Below, one piece after another: positions 45,987 to 54,842 of a stretch of 64,000 bases of DNA. The stretch comes from an uncultured Pelagibacteraceae bacterium (GTDB lineage: Bacteria > Pseudomonadota > Alphaproteobacteria > Pelagibacterales > Pelagibacteraceae): positions 53,501 through 117,500 of the forward strand of contig CACABC010000002.1 of the NCBI GenBank assembly GCA_902530635.1. Reading direction: 5' to 3'. Positions within the stretch are counted from its first letter, which is position 1. Every line of letters starts with the position of its first letter. Below the pieces are notes generated by a model. The model saw nothing but the letters and a program-made list of their open reading frames with translations. It searched no databases and had not been told where the DNA came from. Position numbers and translations under genes: made by a program.

Positions 45987-46766
45987 TTAAATGTATCCAC
46001 CATCAATATTTAAATTAGCAGATGAAGCAAAAGTTGCATGTTTAGATGCCAACATAAGAACAAAGGGTGCGATCTCCTCAAATTTGCCAAATCTACCAAT
46101 TGCATGATGATTTTTTAAATAATTTTTAACTAGTTTAGGATTACTTTTTGATAATCTATCCCAATATTTGCCTTCTGATTTTAAAACACCAGGCATAATA
46201 TTTGAAACAATAATATTGTGTTTGGCCATCTCTCTACCCAAAACTTTTGAATACATATTTAAATATGATTTTGCACAAGAATATGCGGGAGCTGGAGCCT
46301 CACCGCCAGAAGTTGTTCCTCCTGTAATTGCATTAGAAGAAGAAATATGAATTATCCTACCCCACTTATTTTTAATCATATGAGGACCAAAAATTTTATT
46401 CAACTCAATAGCTATTCCTGCATTAAACATCCAATTATCTGACCAATTCTCCAAGTCTGAAAATATATCTGTACTTCCAAGACTGCCTCCTAAATTGTGA
46501 ACAATAATATCAATCTTTTTATTATTTTTAATTATTTCCTTTGCAACTTTAGTTGGTTCCCCTTTTTTTCTTAAATCCGATACAATAAAATTGTGTCTAT
46601 TTTTCTTCCCACCAAAATCTCTGATTAAAGACTTTAATTGATTTTCATTTCTTGCAACCAATGTTAGTAGAGCTCGCTCGCTAAAAAATTGTTTTGCTAT
46701 TTCTCTACCCAGACCTCTACTAGATCCAGTAATTACAACTCTTTTATTTTTTAAACCCAAATCCAT
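45987..46766 (-). CDS. SDR family oxidoreductase (FabG-like)
   Basis: A 259-residue classical SDR: TGSSRGLGREIAK at residues 13-25, VHNLGGSLGST replacing the usual NNAG, catalytic Ser in IISSSNAITG region, and YSCAKSYL with YxxxK. The C-terminal SSANLNIDGGYI is typical. It lies 3 bases after the split transketolase gene pair and 6 bases before the methyltransferase, so it may reduce or oxidise the keto product of the TPP enzyme. Substrate unknown. Confidence 0.82.
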   Translation of the reverse strand: MDLGLKNKRVVITGSSRGLGREIAKQFFSERALLTLVARNENQLKSLIRDFGGKKNRHNFIVSDLRKKGEPTKVAKEIIKNNKKIDIIVHNLGGSLGSTDIFSDLENWSDNWMFNAGIAIELNKIFGPHMIKNKWGRIIHISSSNAITGGTTSGGEAPAPAYSCAKSYLNMYSKVLGREMAKHNIIVSNIMPGVLKSEGKYWDRLSKSNPKLVKNYLKNHHAIGRFGKFEEIAPFVLMLASKHATFASSANLNIDGGYI

Positions 46767-46769
46767 AAA

Positions 46770-47720
46770 TTATTTTTTTGATTTTTTTACCCAATGCAAA
46801 ATATTCTTTTTTAGGTATTCTGTATCAAGATTATAAACTTTTCTTAACCAATTTCTATCTCCATACCTTTGACTATAAAAATCCTTAATACCAAATCTTT
46901 TCACTGGAATATCAAGATTATTTTCGGCAACTATTTCACAAATTTGACTGCCAATTCCTCCGTCGATATGTTGTTCTTCAATAGTAACAATTGCTGAGTT
47001 TTTTTTTATTAGATCAACTATTTTTTTTTTGTTAACAGGTTTAATTAAATAAATATATATACTTGATGTTTTGACTTTATTTTTTTTCAAATATTTTTTT
47101 ATTTCATCAACTTCATGAACCATACTTCCAGTAGTAATTATACAAACGCCGTCTCTTTGGTTTTCAATCAATCCTTCGGATAATTTTTTTGTTTTAAAAT
47201 TTAAATCTTTAAAAAAACCTTTATCTAACTTTATATAAACAGGTTGGTTAGATTTATATGCTAGGTTAACTGATAATTTAGAAGATTCATTATCTGCTGG
47301 ATTTATAATTTTTAAATTTGGTAATGACTTCATCATTGCTACATCTTCAATAGCTTGGTGTGATGTTCCATGGTATGCATATGTTAAACTTGAGCCATTT
47401 CCAATTATAGTAACAGGTAGATTTGGAAAACAAATATCAACTTTAATTTGTTCTAAACATCTTTGTGTAATAAAAGGTGTTATTGTGAATATAAAAACTT
47501 TCTTCTTATTTAGTGCCATTCCTGCTGCAACACTAACCATGTTTTGTTCACTTATCCCAATGTTCATATATTGATTTTTTAAATTTTTTTTAAATTTAGC
47601 TAAGGCCCAAGCACCATGATCTGCTGTTAAAAACAAAACATTTTTATCTTTTTTACCTAATTTTTCTAACTCCGAGAAAAATGCTGTCATTATATCAGTT
47701 TGATCCCTGTTGATTTTCAT
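46770..47720 (-). CDS. Transketolase-like protein, C-terminal (pyrimidine-binding) half
   Basis: A 316-residue protein equal to the second half of transketolase. ADHGAWALAKFK and MNIGISEQNMVSVAAG (with the catalytic Glu that activates thiamine) are near residues 34-65, followed by YHGTSHQAIEDVAMMKSLPN, and a transketolase C-domain with IEEQHIDGGIGSQI. The partner half is encoded directly upstream with a one-base overlap. Such split enzymes in polysaccharide loci probably move two-carbon units to make an unusual sugar, not central metabolism. Confidence 0.88.
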   Translation of the reverse strand: MKINRDQTDIMTAFFSELEKLGKKDKNVLFLTADHGAWALAKFKKNLKNQYMNIGISEQNMVSVAAGMALNKKKVFIFTITPFITQRCLEQIKVDICFPNLPVTIIGNGSSLTYAYHGTSHQAIEDVAMMKSLPNLKIINPADNESSKLSVNLAYKSNQPVYIKLDKGFFKDLNFKTKKLSEGLIENQRDGVCIITTGSMVHEVDEIKKYLKKNKVKTSSIYIYLIKPVNKKKIVDLIKKNSAIVTIEEQHIDGGIGSQICEIVAENNLDIPVKRFGIKDFYSQRYGDRNWLRKVYNLDTEYLKKNILHWVKKSKK

Positions 47721-48526
47721 TAAGAATTTAGCTCTATTTTTGCCTTATCATATTCCTCATTATTTGGAACAGAGTGATGCCATTTAACATTGCCTTCCAT
47801 AAAAGAAACTCCTTTACCTTTAACCGTGTTAGCAATTACTACAATAGGCTTTTTAGTTTTTGTTTTTTTTATTTTGTTAAAAACTCTATTCAATTTTTTT
47901 ATTGAGTGTCCATCGGTTATAACTGTTTTAAAACCAAATGATTTAAATTTATCTACTATTGGATCCAAAATCATACAATCTTCAGTTTTATCCATTACTA
48001 TTTGTTTATTTCTATCAACTATAATAACTAGATTATTTAGCTTAAAATTATTTGCAAATATTAATGCCTCCCAAGTAGACCCTTCGTATAATTCTCCATC
48101 ACTTATAAGGACAAAGGTTTTATAACTTTTATTATCTAGTTTGGCTGAGTATGCCAAACCGCAACCAACTCCTAAACCATGTCCTAAAGACCCGGTATCA
48201 AACTCTACACCAGGAACTTCTTTGTTTAAGTGCGTAGCTAGTCTTGTATTATTCTTGCAATATTTTTTTAATTCATTTTTATTAAAAAAACCTAAGCTAG
48301 AAAGGACTGAATAGAATGCTGCTGAAGCATGTCCTTTGCTTACTATAAGTCTATCCCTGTTTTTTAAGTTTGGTTTTTTTGGATTAAATTTAATGTTTTT
48401 TCCATAGAAAAGAGAGATAAGAATATCTACACAGCTAAAACTTCCACCGATATGGCCTGACTTTGAATTATAGATCATGTTTAAAATTGATCTTCTAATA
48501 TCCTTAGATATTTTGATGTAATTCAT
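47720..48526 (-). CDS. Transketolase-like protein, N-terminal (TPP pyrophosphate-binding) half
   Basis: A 268-residue protein equal to the first half of transketolase: GHIGGSFSCVDIL, RDRLIVSKGHASAAFYSVL, DTGSLGHGLGVGCGLAYSAK, and the TPP-Mg motif DGELYEGSTWEAL with NNLVIIVDRN. Ends with NTVKGKGVSFMEGNVKWHHS as in transketolase subunits. It overlaps the C-terminal half by one base; the two together should form the enzyme. They follow a SPASM radical SAM gene after 13 bases. Confidence 0.88.
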   Translation of the reverse strand: MNYIKISKDIRRSILNMIYNSKSGHIGGSFSCVDILISLFYGKNIKFNPKKPNLKNRDRLIVSKGHASAAFYSVLSSLGFFNKNELKKYCKNNTRLATHLNKEVPGVEFDTGSLGHGLGVGCGLAYSAKLDNKSYKTFVLISDGELYEGSTWEALIFANNFKLNNLVIIVDRNKQIVMDKTEDCMILDPIVDKFKSFGFKTVITDGHSIKKLNRVFNKIKKTKTKKPIVVIANTVKGKGVSFMEGNVKWHHSVPNNEEYDKAKIELNS

Positions 48527-48539
48527 TTTATTTGTAAGA

Positions 48540-49619
48540 TTAATTTAATGGTTTTAACCAACCACAACGATTGCAAGCTTCAACGGTACCCTCTTTTTCG
48601 ATAGTTTCTTTAAACTTTTTAAATTTTTCACCAAATATTACTTTATCTAAACCATCTTTTACATTCCCCATATTTACGGCAAGGCAAGGGAAGAACGTGC
48701 CATCTACATTTATATGGGCTGTACCCCAGGGTGCAGCACAAGGTTTGTAATTTTTTTTATCATGATTAACATTATTACAATAATCCATATCAATTTTTTT
48801 ATCATCATCTGCTACTGACGCTAGTGCTGGGTGAAGGAATGCAGTTTTTTTATTTTTTTTATTATATTCTTTTACTTGATTCAGCTGATCAATAATTATT
48901 TTCCAATTTTTATAAGCTGGCGCTATACTTTTTTCAAATATTTTCTCAAATTTAAACATAACATCAGAATGTTGAATTGGAGAACCTTTCAAAAATTGAA
49001 AAGCATGAGTATCACATTGCAAATCTTCGACGCAATACTTGTGGATTCTCAGAAGATCTTTTGCATTTTCATCTAAAACAACTGTTTTTGAGTCAAGATT
49101 GCAATGATCATATTTTAATTCTTTTTTTCTTTTTTGAAAATATAGCATCATATTTTCTACATGCCGCCATTTTTCATCCCATTTGTTCTCTTGAATATTT
49201 GCCTGCTTTCTAATTGTGTTTTTTTCATTATCAATAGAAATTGATAAAACTTTAAAATTTTTATATTCCAACATGAAGTCGATTAAATCTTTGGTGAGTA
49301 ACAAACCATTGGTAATCATGTTACATTCGAATCTTTTAGCAACATGATCAAAAATTTTCTCAAAGTTTTTTATTACCATTGGTTCACCACCCGTTAAAGT
49401 GACTCTTGATCCTTCTGGTAATTGATCAGCAAGTTTAATCCAATCTTCTGCTGTCATTGCTCCATTTTGTTTTTTTCTGTCTTGAAAGCAAAAAGTACAA
49501 GCTAGATTACACAAATTTGTTAAAACAAAACAGAATCTCTTTGGATAAGGAATATTATTTTTTTTTGCATTAATCGCATATTCGATCAAATTGTCATGAT
49601 ATTTTCCTTTTTGATTCAT
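48540..49619 (-). CDS. Radical SAM protein with SPASM/twitch domain
   Basis: A 359-residue radical SAM enzyme. The cluster cysteines are in CNLACTFCF (C37, C41, C44); LTGGEPM follows as the GGE motif. The C-terminal SPASM/twitch region has CAAPWGTAHINVDGTFFPCL and CNRCGWLKPLN, with Cys residues for extra iron-sulfur clusters. Members in glycan loci often epimerise, dehydrogenate or dehydrate a sugar or peptide. It is 21 bases from a phytanoyl-type oxygenase gene. The substrate cannot be read. Confidence 0.82.
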   Translation of the reverse strand: MNQKGKYHDNLIEYAINAKKNNIPYPKRFCFVLTNLCNLACTFCFQDRKKQNGAMTAEDWIKLADQLPEGSRVTLTGGEPMVIKNFEKIFDHVAKRFECNMITNGLLLTKDLIDFMLEYKNFKVLSISIDNEKNTIRKQANIQENKWDEKWRHVENMMLYFQKRKKELKYDHCNLDSKTVVLDENAKDLLRIHKYCVEDLQCDTHAFQFLKGSPIQHSDVMFKFEKIFEKSIAPAYKNWKIIIDQLNQVKEYNKKNKKTAFLHPALASVADDDKKIDMDYCNNVNHDKKNYKPCAAPWGTAHINVDGTFFPCLAVNMGNVKDGLDKVIFGEKFKKFKETIEKEGTVEACNRCGWLKPLN

Positions 49620-49640
49620 AAATTTTAAAAGTTTAAAGGC

Positions 49641-50567
49641 TTAATAATAAAACCACAATAAATGTCTCTCTCCTTTTTTTGGCATAATTCCATAATGAGC
49701 AGTTTTTAAATCAATTAGAGCTAAATCTCCTTTTTTACAATTTAAAAATAATTTTTTACAACTTTCGTTTAATTTATTTAATTCAGCCCCCTCAACGTAA
49801 TGTGACTCACCATTTTCTATTTTAAATTCAAATTGTTTAAGTAAAAGATTAGTATAATATTTTTTTAGCATTTTAGAATGTGTTGATTTATTATAGTAAA
49901 TAGTTGCTCCATTTTCTTCATTAACATCATTAAGAGCCACAAAACATCTTAGTTTATGTATATAAAGATCTATATGAGGTTTGCCGGCTATTGCCTCATT
50001 GCTTTTAACTTTGCTGTAGTCTTTTAATACTGGATGAACAGCACTACCATCATGAGTAACATTATAAATAACATATGGTTTATTCTTATTTAGATGGTAG
50101 GTGAGTGTTATCAAGTTTAATTCTAATTTTTTTCCAATTTTATTAAAAAAAGAATTTAAAGAATTAAGACCTTTGATCTTTATAGATCTTCCTAATTTTT
50201 CTAAATAAATTGTTTTTTCATTAATATTTATACTCTCACTCTGGATATATTCAGTATTTTTTGCCTTTTCTAATGGTATTTGATCTAGAATTCCCGAACA
50301 CTCTTTTTTTAAATTGTTAATTTCTTCATCAGAATAAAAGTTTTCGATTATAGCTACTCCATTTTCTTTTAGCTGCTTAAGGGCTTTTTTTACCTTGTTA
50401 TCCTTTTTTAAAAATATTGAAATTAAAAATATTCGGAATTTAAAGAAAATATCATCTAAATTTATGATTATAGAAAAAATAGGTTTGGCAAATTTTTTAT
50501 TTAATTTTTTGAAAAACCTTAATTTTTTGATAATTTTATATATCATGATTTTAAAAAACTTTTCCAA
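49641..50567 (-). CDS. Phytanoyl-CoA dioxygenase-like Fe(II)/2OG oxygenase
   Basis: A 308-residue oxygenase. Metal ligands appear as KPHIDLYIH (His-x-Asp) and the distal His in LKTAHYG, with an Arg in GERHLLWF. VAIIENFYSDEEINNL near residues 71-86 is the usual N-terminal start of the family. Residues 5-60 are hydrophobic and basic. It overlaps the Gfo/Idh/MocA gene by 25 bases. It probably hydroxylates a glycan or lipid intermediate. Confidence 0.78.
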   Translation of the reverse strand: MEKFFKIMIYKIIKKLRFFKKLNKKFAKPIFSIIINLDDIFFKFRIFLISIFLKKDNKVKKALKQLKENGVAIIENFYSDEEINNLKKECSGILDQIPLEKAKNTEYIQSESININEKTIYLEKLGRSIKIKGLNSLNSFFNKIGKKLELNLITLTYHLNKNKPYVIYNVTHDGSAVHPVLKDYSKVKSNEAIAGKPHIDLYIHKLRCFVALNDVNEENGATIYYNKSTHSKMLKKYYTNLLLKQFEFKIENGESHYVEGAELNKLNESCKKLFLNCKKGDLALIDLKTAHYGIMPKKGERHLLWFYY

Positions 50568-51592
50568 ATATTTTCTATTAGCTTAATATCTTTTGCTGCA
50601 TCTTCTGCCTTATTAACTTTAATTTTATTATTTTTAATATCGTTAATAAAAGCATCACATTGATTTTTGAAAGACCAAGATTTTTTTGATTTGAATAAGT
50701 GATTTTTTCCTGACAACCTTTTATTAATCACAAAACTTGCAGACTTATTCTTAAGATGTTGTGGAGGAAGTTTTACTATTATAGAACCAAATTCAAAATA
50801 TATTTCAAAAGTTTCATCCCAACCATGCTTTGTAAAAAAACCAGTTTCAAGAATAGCATTAAATTTTTTATATTTAAGATTCACTAAAGAAATTTTGTCA
50901 TCTGATAAATCTGCGTGAAGAACTTTTGGAATTTCATTTGTAAAATATCTTAATAAACTTACGTTGTGACAATAAAGATTTAAGTATTTTTCATAAGCTT
51001 TTTTAAATTTATTAGGTAGCCAATTTGGTTTCAATGGCCAACTAGGTTTTTTAATAAAATTTTTTTCTGAAGTTTTCAAATAAAAATTTTTACTATCATA
51101 ACCGCTACCGGACAGCCTATGAGATTTTATTAATACTATTTTTCCCAAACTTCTGTTTTTAAGTATTTTATCATAAGCTTTTTTGGCTTTGATTATACCT
51201 TCGTCATAAATTTTATTATATCCAACTTTGTGTAAAGATTTATTTCTTTTAGCGATACGTAAGAGTTTGGATGATTGTATAGAATTCCCCGCCATTGGCT
51301 TTTCCGTTAAAATAGGTTTACTAAGTTTTAGAAATTCTGAAGAAATGGGACCGATCATTTCTCTCTTGGTTATTATAGCAACACCATCATATTTCTTGAT
51401 ATCTTTTATTAAACCTCTATGAGAAAAATAGGAATTTTTTATTTTGTATTTTTTAGTTATTTTTTTTCTTAATTCGTTTCTTGCTTCAACAAGTCCAAAT
51501 ATTTTACAGTTTTTATTCTTATAAAAGTTTTCAATAAAACCTATTTGACCGTTAAATCCTCCACCTACAATTCCAACTTTAATTTTTTGCAT
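50543..51592 (-). CDS. Gfo/Idh/MocA family oxidoreductase
   Basis: A 349-residue NAD(P)-dependent oxidoreductase with VGIVGGGFNGQIGFI at residues 6-20 and the catalytic LTEKPM (EKP motif) near residue 95, followed by VGYNKIYD. The C-terminal domain is the beta-sheet dimerisation/substrate domain. It lies 6 bases after the LIC12192-family gene. Members act on sugar alcohols or keto sugars; a step in the sporadic carbohydrate pathway is likely. Confidence 0.85.
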   Translation of the reverse strand: MQKIKVGIVGGGFNGQIGFIENFYKNKNCKIFGLVEARNELRKKITKKYKIKNSYFSHRGLIKDIKKYDGVAIITKREMIGPISSEFLKLSKPILTEKPMAGNSIQSSKLLRIAKRNKSLHKVGYNKIYDEGIIKAKKAYDKILKNRSLGKIVLIKSHRLSGSGYDSKNFYLKTSEKNFIKKPSWPLKPNWLPNKFKKAYEKYLNLYCHNVSLLRYFTNEIPKVLHADLSDDKISLVNLKYKKFNAILETGFFTKHGWDETFEIYFEFGSIIVKLPPQHLKNKSASFVINKRLSGKNHLFKSKKSWSFKNQCDAFINDIKNNKIKVNKAEDAAKDIKLIENIWKSFLKS

Positions 51593-51598
51593 TTAAAT

Positions 51599-52006
51599 TT
51601 AAATTTTTATTTTTTTTGGACTTTTCTTGAGAAAAAATTTTATTTTGAATAATGTTTCTAGCTTTTCGATATCTTCTGTGTTTTTTAAAAGTATGTTTTC
51701 AAGCGAAAAAAGTACTTTTTTTCCTTTTTTTTTTATAACTCTATATAACTTTTCTCTTTCATTCTTTTTTTTTGGTAATTGAGCTAAACTATAAAAAGCA
51801 ATTCCATCAAACTTTCCCTTGTTTATGTCAATCAACATTTCATTATAATTTAAAAAACAATTTTTAATCCCGTATTCTGTAAAACTTAATTTATAATCAT
51901 ATCCTCTTTTACTACATGCATCTCTGATAACTAAATTTTGAACTTTTTGATGGTTAATTGTGCCATCTAAAAGTTTTCTGCTTGATATATATCCTTTGAA
52001 AATCAT
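51599..52006 (-). CDS. LIC12192-family sporadic carbohydrate cluster protein (TIGR04323)
   Basis: A 135-residue protein of the LIC12192/TIGR04323 family. Recognised segments are KGYISSRKLLDGTINHQKVQ (residues 4-23), NLVIRDACSKRGYDYKLSFTEY followed by LNYNEMLIDI, FDGIAFYSLAQLP, and KVLFSLENI. Length matches the family average. It is a marker of sporadically distributed carbohydrate loci; the biochemical function is unknown. It is encoded 5 bases after the partner 2OG oxygenase and 6 bases before the Gfo/Idh gene. Confidence 0.85.
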   Translation of the reverse strand: MIFKGYISSRKLLDGTINHQKVQNLVIRDACSKRGYDYKLSFTEYGIKNCFLNYNEMLIDINKGKFDGIAFYSLAQLPKKKNEREKLYRVIKKKGKKVLFSLENILLKNTEDIEKLETLFKIKFFLKKSPKKIKI

Positions 52007-52011
52007 TTAAA

Positions 52012-52800
52012 TTATTTATGTCCGGGTGATTTGTATTCTAAGCCAATTTTTGTAGCTGCTCTTATTTTAAGAGGAGAGAAAAAGCTTCCAAGTTCTTTCT
52101 GCATATATGGAGTAAATAGCCCTTTGAACCTACAGTTCAAAGATACTCTCGTCTCACCAGTCCTATTTATTAGGTTTCCATGAGGTAAATTTTGGTTAAA
52201 AAGAAGATAGTTACCATAATTAATTTTTATAAATTTTAAATCTTTTTTAAAATTTTTATATAAATCTGTTACAGATTTAATTTTTTGTTTTGAGAATGAA
52301 GAGTTAAACTTTTTAATTTTTTTTGAATTAAGAATAAACATTGATTTCGTTTTGTAACAATTCACCATAGGTATCCATAAAACAGTTTCGAAAGGCGAGT
52401 CTCCTGACCAAGTGTCTGAGTGAATAGGCAACAATGAGCTTTCATCATTAGGTAATTGTATTGATAAATTAATACTGTTTTGCATTGCAAGTTCATTTCC
52501 TACTATATTTGAAATCATATCTTCTGCTATTGAAAAATAATATTTTTGAAATTTTTTATCTTTATTAATTAAATTTATTAAATTAAGCCTTACTTTATTT
52601 AAGTTTTTTTCTTTTAAATACAGATGGAGATTATTTAAATTAAATTTTTTAGGACTAATATTTAATTTCAAAATTTTTATAAGGTTTTTTTTTATTAAAT
52701 TATTTATATAAGATAGTGATTTTTTATTCTCAGATTTTTTAATAATAAAACCCTCATTTAAAAAAGTACTTTCAAATTTAGAATGGTTGTTTAATTTCAT
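52012..52800 (-). CDS. Sporadic carbohydrate cluster 2OG-Fe(II) oxygenase
   Basis: A 262-residue oxygenase that regularly accompanies the LIC12192 family. The iron ligands are in PIHSDTWSGDSPFE (His, Asp) and the distal His in LPHGNLINRTGETRVSLNCRF, which also holds the Arg for 2-oxoglutarate. It overlaps the E1-beta gene by one base. It likely hydroxylates a sugar or keto acid made by the neighbouring TPP enzyme. Confidence 0.85.
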   Translation of the reverse strand: MKLNNHSKFESTFLNEGFIIKKSENKKSLSYINNLIKKNLIKILKLNISPKKFNLNNLHLYLKEKNLNKVRLNLINLINKDKKFQKYYFSIAEDMISNIVGNELAMQNSINLSIQLPNDESSLLPIHSDTWSGDSPFETVLWIPMVNCYKTKSMFILNSKKIKKFNSSFSKQKIKSVTDLYKNFKKDLKFIKINYGNYLLFNQNLPHGNLINRTGETRVSLNCRFKGLFTPYMQKELGSFFSPLKIRAATKIGLEYKSPGHK

Positions 52801-53867
52801 TAAAAAGGTCCAGTAAAATCTTTATATGGAATATCAGTCTCATTTAAACCTTGTTTTGGTAAATATTTTTCAATTATTTTTAGTTTAATTGATTTTCGAG
52901 TTATTTTTGATATGGCCTTTAAAATTTCATTTAAGTTTAAATAGAAATCTTTAGCTAAAACCCTTGTGCTTGGAATAGGCATTTCTTTTATTCCAAGACG
53001 TACAGGATTTGACTTTAAGTTTTTAGAAAGATTTTCGCAGACCAAAGAAATTATTTCTGAACTTATACCAAAAGATTTCCAACCATTATCTAAAACTAAA
53101 AGATTTTTTGTTTTTTTCACTGATTTTAAAATCAAATTTTTATCAAGGGGACGAATTGTTCTGAGATCAATAATTTCTGCTGAAATTTTGGATAATTTTA
53201 ATATTTTTTTAATACGCATTAATTGAATTAATGCATCAGAAAATGAAACTATGGTTAGATCTTTTCCTTTTTGGATAACTTTAGCTTTTCCTATTTTTAC
53301 TGAATATATTTTTTTTGGGACACGGCCTTGAATATTATGAAGCCACCTGTGCTCAAAAAATATCACTGGTCCATTATCTTTTATGCTACTTACTAAAAGA
53401 CCTTTTGCATCATAAGCATTTGAGGGTGCTACAACTTTAAGACCAGGAATATGTGCAAACAATGTCTCTAAAGACTGAGAATGTTGCGGACCCTGACCCC
53501 AACCTTTCCCAATGATTAATCTTATCACCAAAGGTACTTTTTGTTTCCCACCTGACATAAAATTCCATTTTGCTGCTTGATTAATAATTTGCTCTATCGA
53601 TAAAAGACTAAATTCTACTCTTTGATGGGATAATACTGGTTTCAGACCTCTAGTTGCTGCACCAATACAAATTCCTGTTAGTGCACTTTCAGAAGTAGGT
53701 GGTTCTATAACTCTTTTTGTACCAAAAATTTTTGATAATCCAGATGTTGTTCCAAAAATTCCTTTAGGATCGTTAGTTCCGAGTCCAATTAAAATTATTT
53801 TTTTATCCTTTTTCATCATTTGAATAAATGTATTTCTTATAGACTCCGAAAATTTAATTAACGTCAT
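52800..53867 (-). CDS. Transketolase/E1-beta-like subunit of TPP-dependent enzyme
   Basis: A 355-residue protein like the beta subunit of 2-oxoacid dehydrogenase E1. It has the LIGLGTNDPKGIFG region, EPPTSESALTGICIGAATRGL with the Glu that contacts thiamine, RLIIGKGWGQGPQHSQSLE, PGLKVVAPSNAYDAKGLL, and a C-terminal domain. With the alpha subunit encoded one base upstream it should form a heterotetramer. No E2 or E3 is visible, so it is probably a decarboxylating carboligase of the carbohydrate cluster, not a dehydrogenase complex. Confidence 0.85.
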   Translation of the reverse strand: MTLIKFSESIRNTFIQMMKKDKKIILIGLGTNDPKGIFGTTSGLSKIFGTKRVIEPPTSESALTGICIGAATRGLKPVLSHQRVEFSLLSIEQIINQAAKWNFMSGGKQKVPLVIRLIIGKGWGQGPQHSQSLETLFAHIPGLKVVAPSNAYDAKGLLVSSIKDNGPVIFFEHRWLHNIQGRVPKKIYSVKIGKAKVIQKGKDLTIVSFSDALIQLMRIKKILKLSKISAEIIDLRTIRPLDKNLILKSVKKTKNLLVLDNGWKSFGISSEIISLVCENLSKNLKSNPVRLGIKEMPIPSTRVLAKDFYLNLNEILKAISKITRKSIKLKIIEKYLPKQGLNETDIPYKDFTGPF

Positions 53868-54842
53868 TTATTTGTAATAACTATAATATTTTTTTAGATC
53901 TTTACTGGTTGGATATGCACTTGCCTTTGCAAATTCAAAAGCACTATTAACCTCGGCATCAATCGACATTTCTATTCCATCTAAAAATTCTTTTTTAAAA
54001 ATTTTTCCAACTTTTTTCTTTATTTTTTCAAGTGGACAATTTTTTATCCATTTTTTTAATTCACCTTTGTTTCTATAATTTAAATTATCATCCCAAAAAG
54101 GACCGCAATGTTCTAGCCATCTATATGTATTAAACTCTATAAAGGAAGGTTTTGAGGTTCTTTTAATTTCTTTGATAACTTTACGAGAGATATTAAAAAC
54201 ATTTAAAACATCATTTCCATCGGTTTGGTATGCCTTTAAACCATGGGCCTTAATAATATCTTTAACTTTTCTTTTATTTGGCTGTCTTTCTCTTAAATGA
54301 GTATAAACAGAGTAATAATTATTTTCACAAACGAACAAAATCGGTAAATTATTTAAAGCAGCAAAATTTATTGTTTCATGAAAAATTCCTTCTTCGGTTG
54401 CTCCTTCACCAAAAAAAATAACTGTTAAATATCTCTGATTTTTTTTTAGATGTAATGATTTTAAAGCTATACCTGCTCCAATTGGTATTGGGCTGCCCAC
54501 AATTGGAATGGACATCATAATCCCAGCTTTCTGATCTTGTAAATGCATTGATCCTCCCATACCTTCGGCACAACCAGTTTTTTTTCCATATATTTCAGCA
54601 ATCATACTTTTTAGATTTCCACCTTTTGCTAAATAATGAGCATGACATCGATGACTGCTAATTATTTTATCGATCTTTTTTAAATTTTGACAAACACCAG
54701 CTGCGACTGCTTCTTGTCCTATAGATAAATGTATTGGACATCTCATATCCCATTCTGAATAGTTTGATGCAATTTTATTTTCGACTCTTCTTATCCGATA
54801 GATCTTTTTAAAAAGTTCTAAAATTAGTGTTTTTTTTTCCAT
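53868..54842 (-). CDS. E1-alpha-like subunit of TPP-dependent enzyme
   Basis: A 324-residue protein like the alpha subunit of pyruvate/acetoin dehydrogenase E1: SHRCHAHYLAKGG, YGKKTGCAEGMGGSMHL, GSPIPIGAGIAL, and the TPP motif FFGEGATEEGIFHETINFAA (residues 143-162) followed by ENNYYSVYTHL. It precedes the beta subunit with no gap and its start lies 35 bases inside the end of a DegT aminotransferase gene. Likely uses a 2-oxoacid as donor for C-C bond formation on a sugar. Confidence 0.87.
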   Translation of the reverse strand: MEKKTLILELFKKIYRIRRVENKIASNYSEWDMRCPIHLSIGQEAVAAGVCQNLKKIDKIISSHRCHAHYLAKGGNLKSMIAEIYGKKTGCAEGMGGSMHLQDQKAGIMMSIPIVGSPIPIGAGIALKSLHLKKNQRYLTVIFFGEGATEEGIFHETINFAALNNLPILFVCENNYYSVYTHLRERQPNKRKVKDIIKAHGLKAYQTDGNDVLNVFNISRKVIKEIKRTSKPSFIEFNTYRWLEHCGPFWDDNLNYRNKGELKKWIKNCPLEKIKKKVGKIFKKEFLDGIEMSIDAEVNSAFEFAKASAYPTSKDLKKYYSYYK

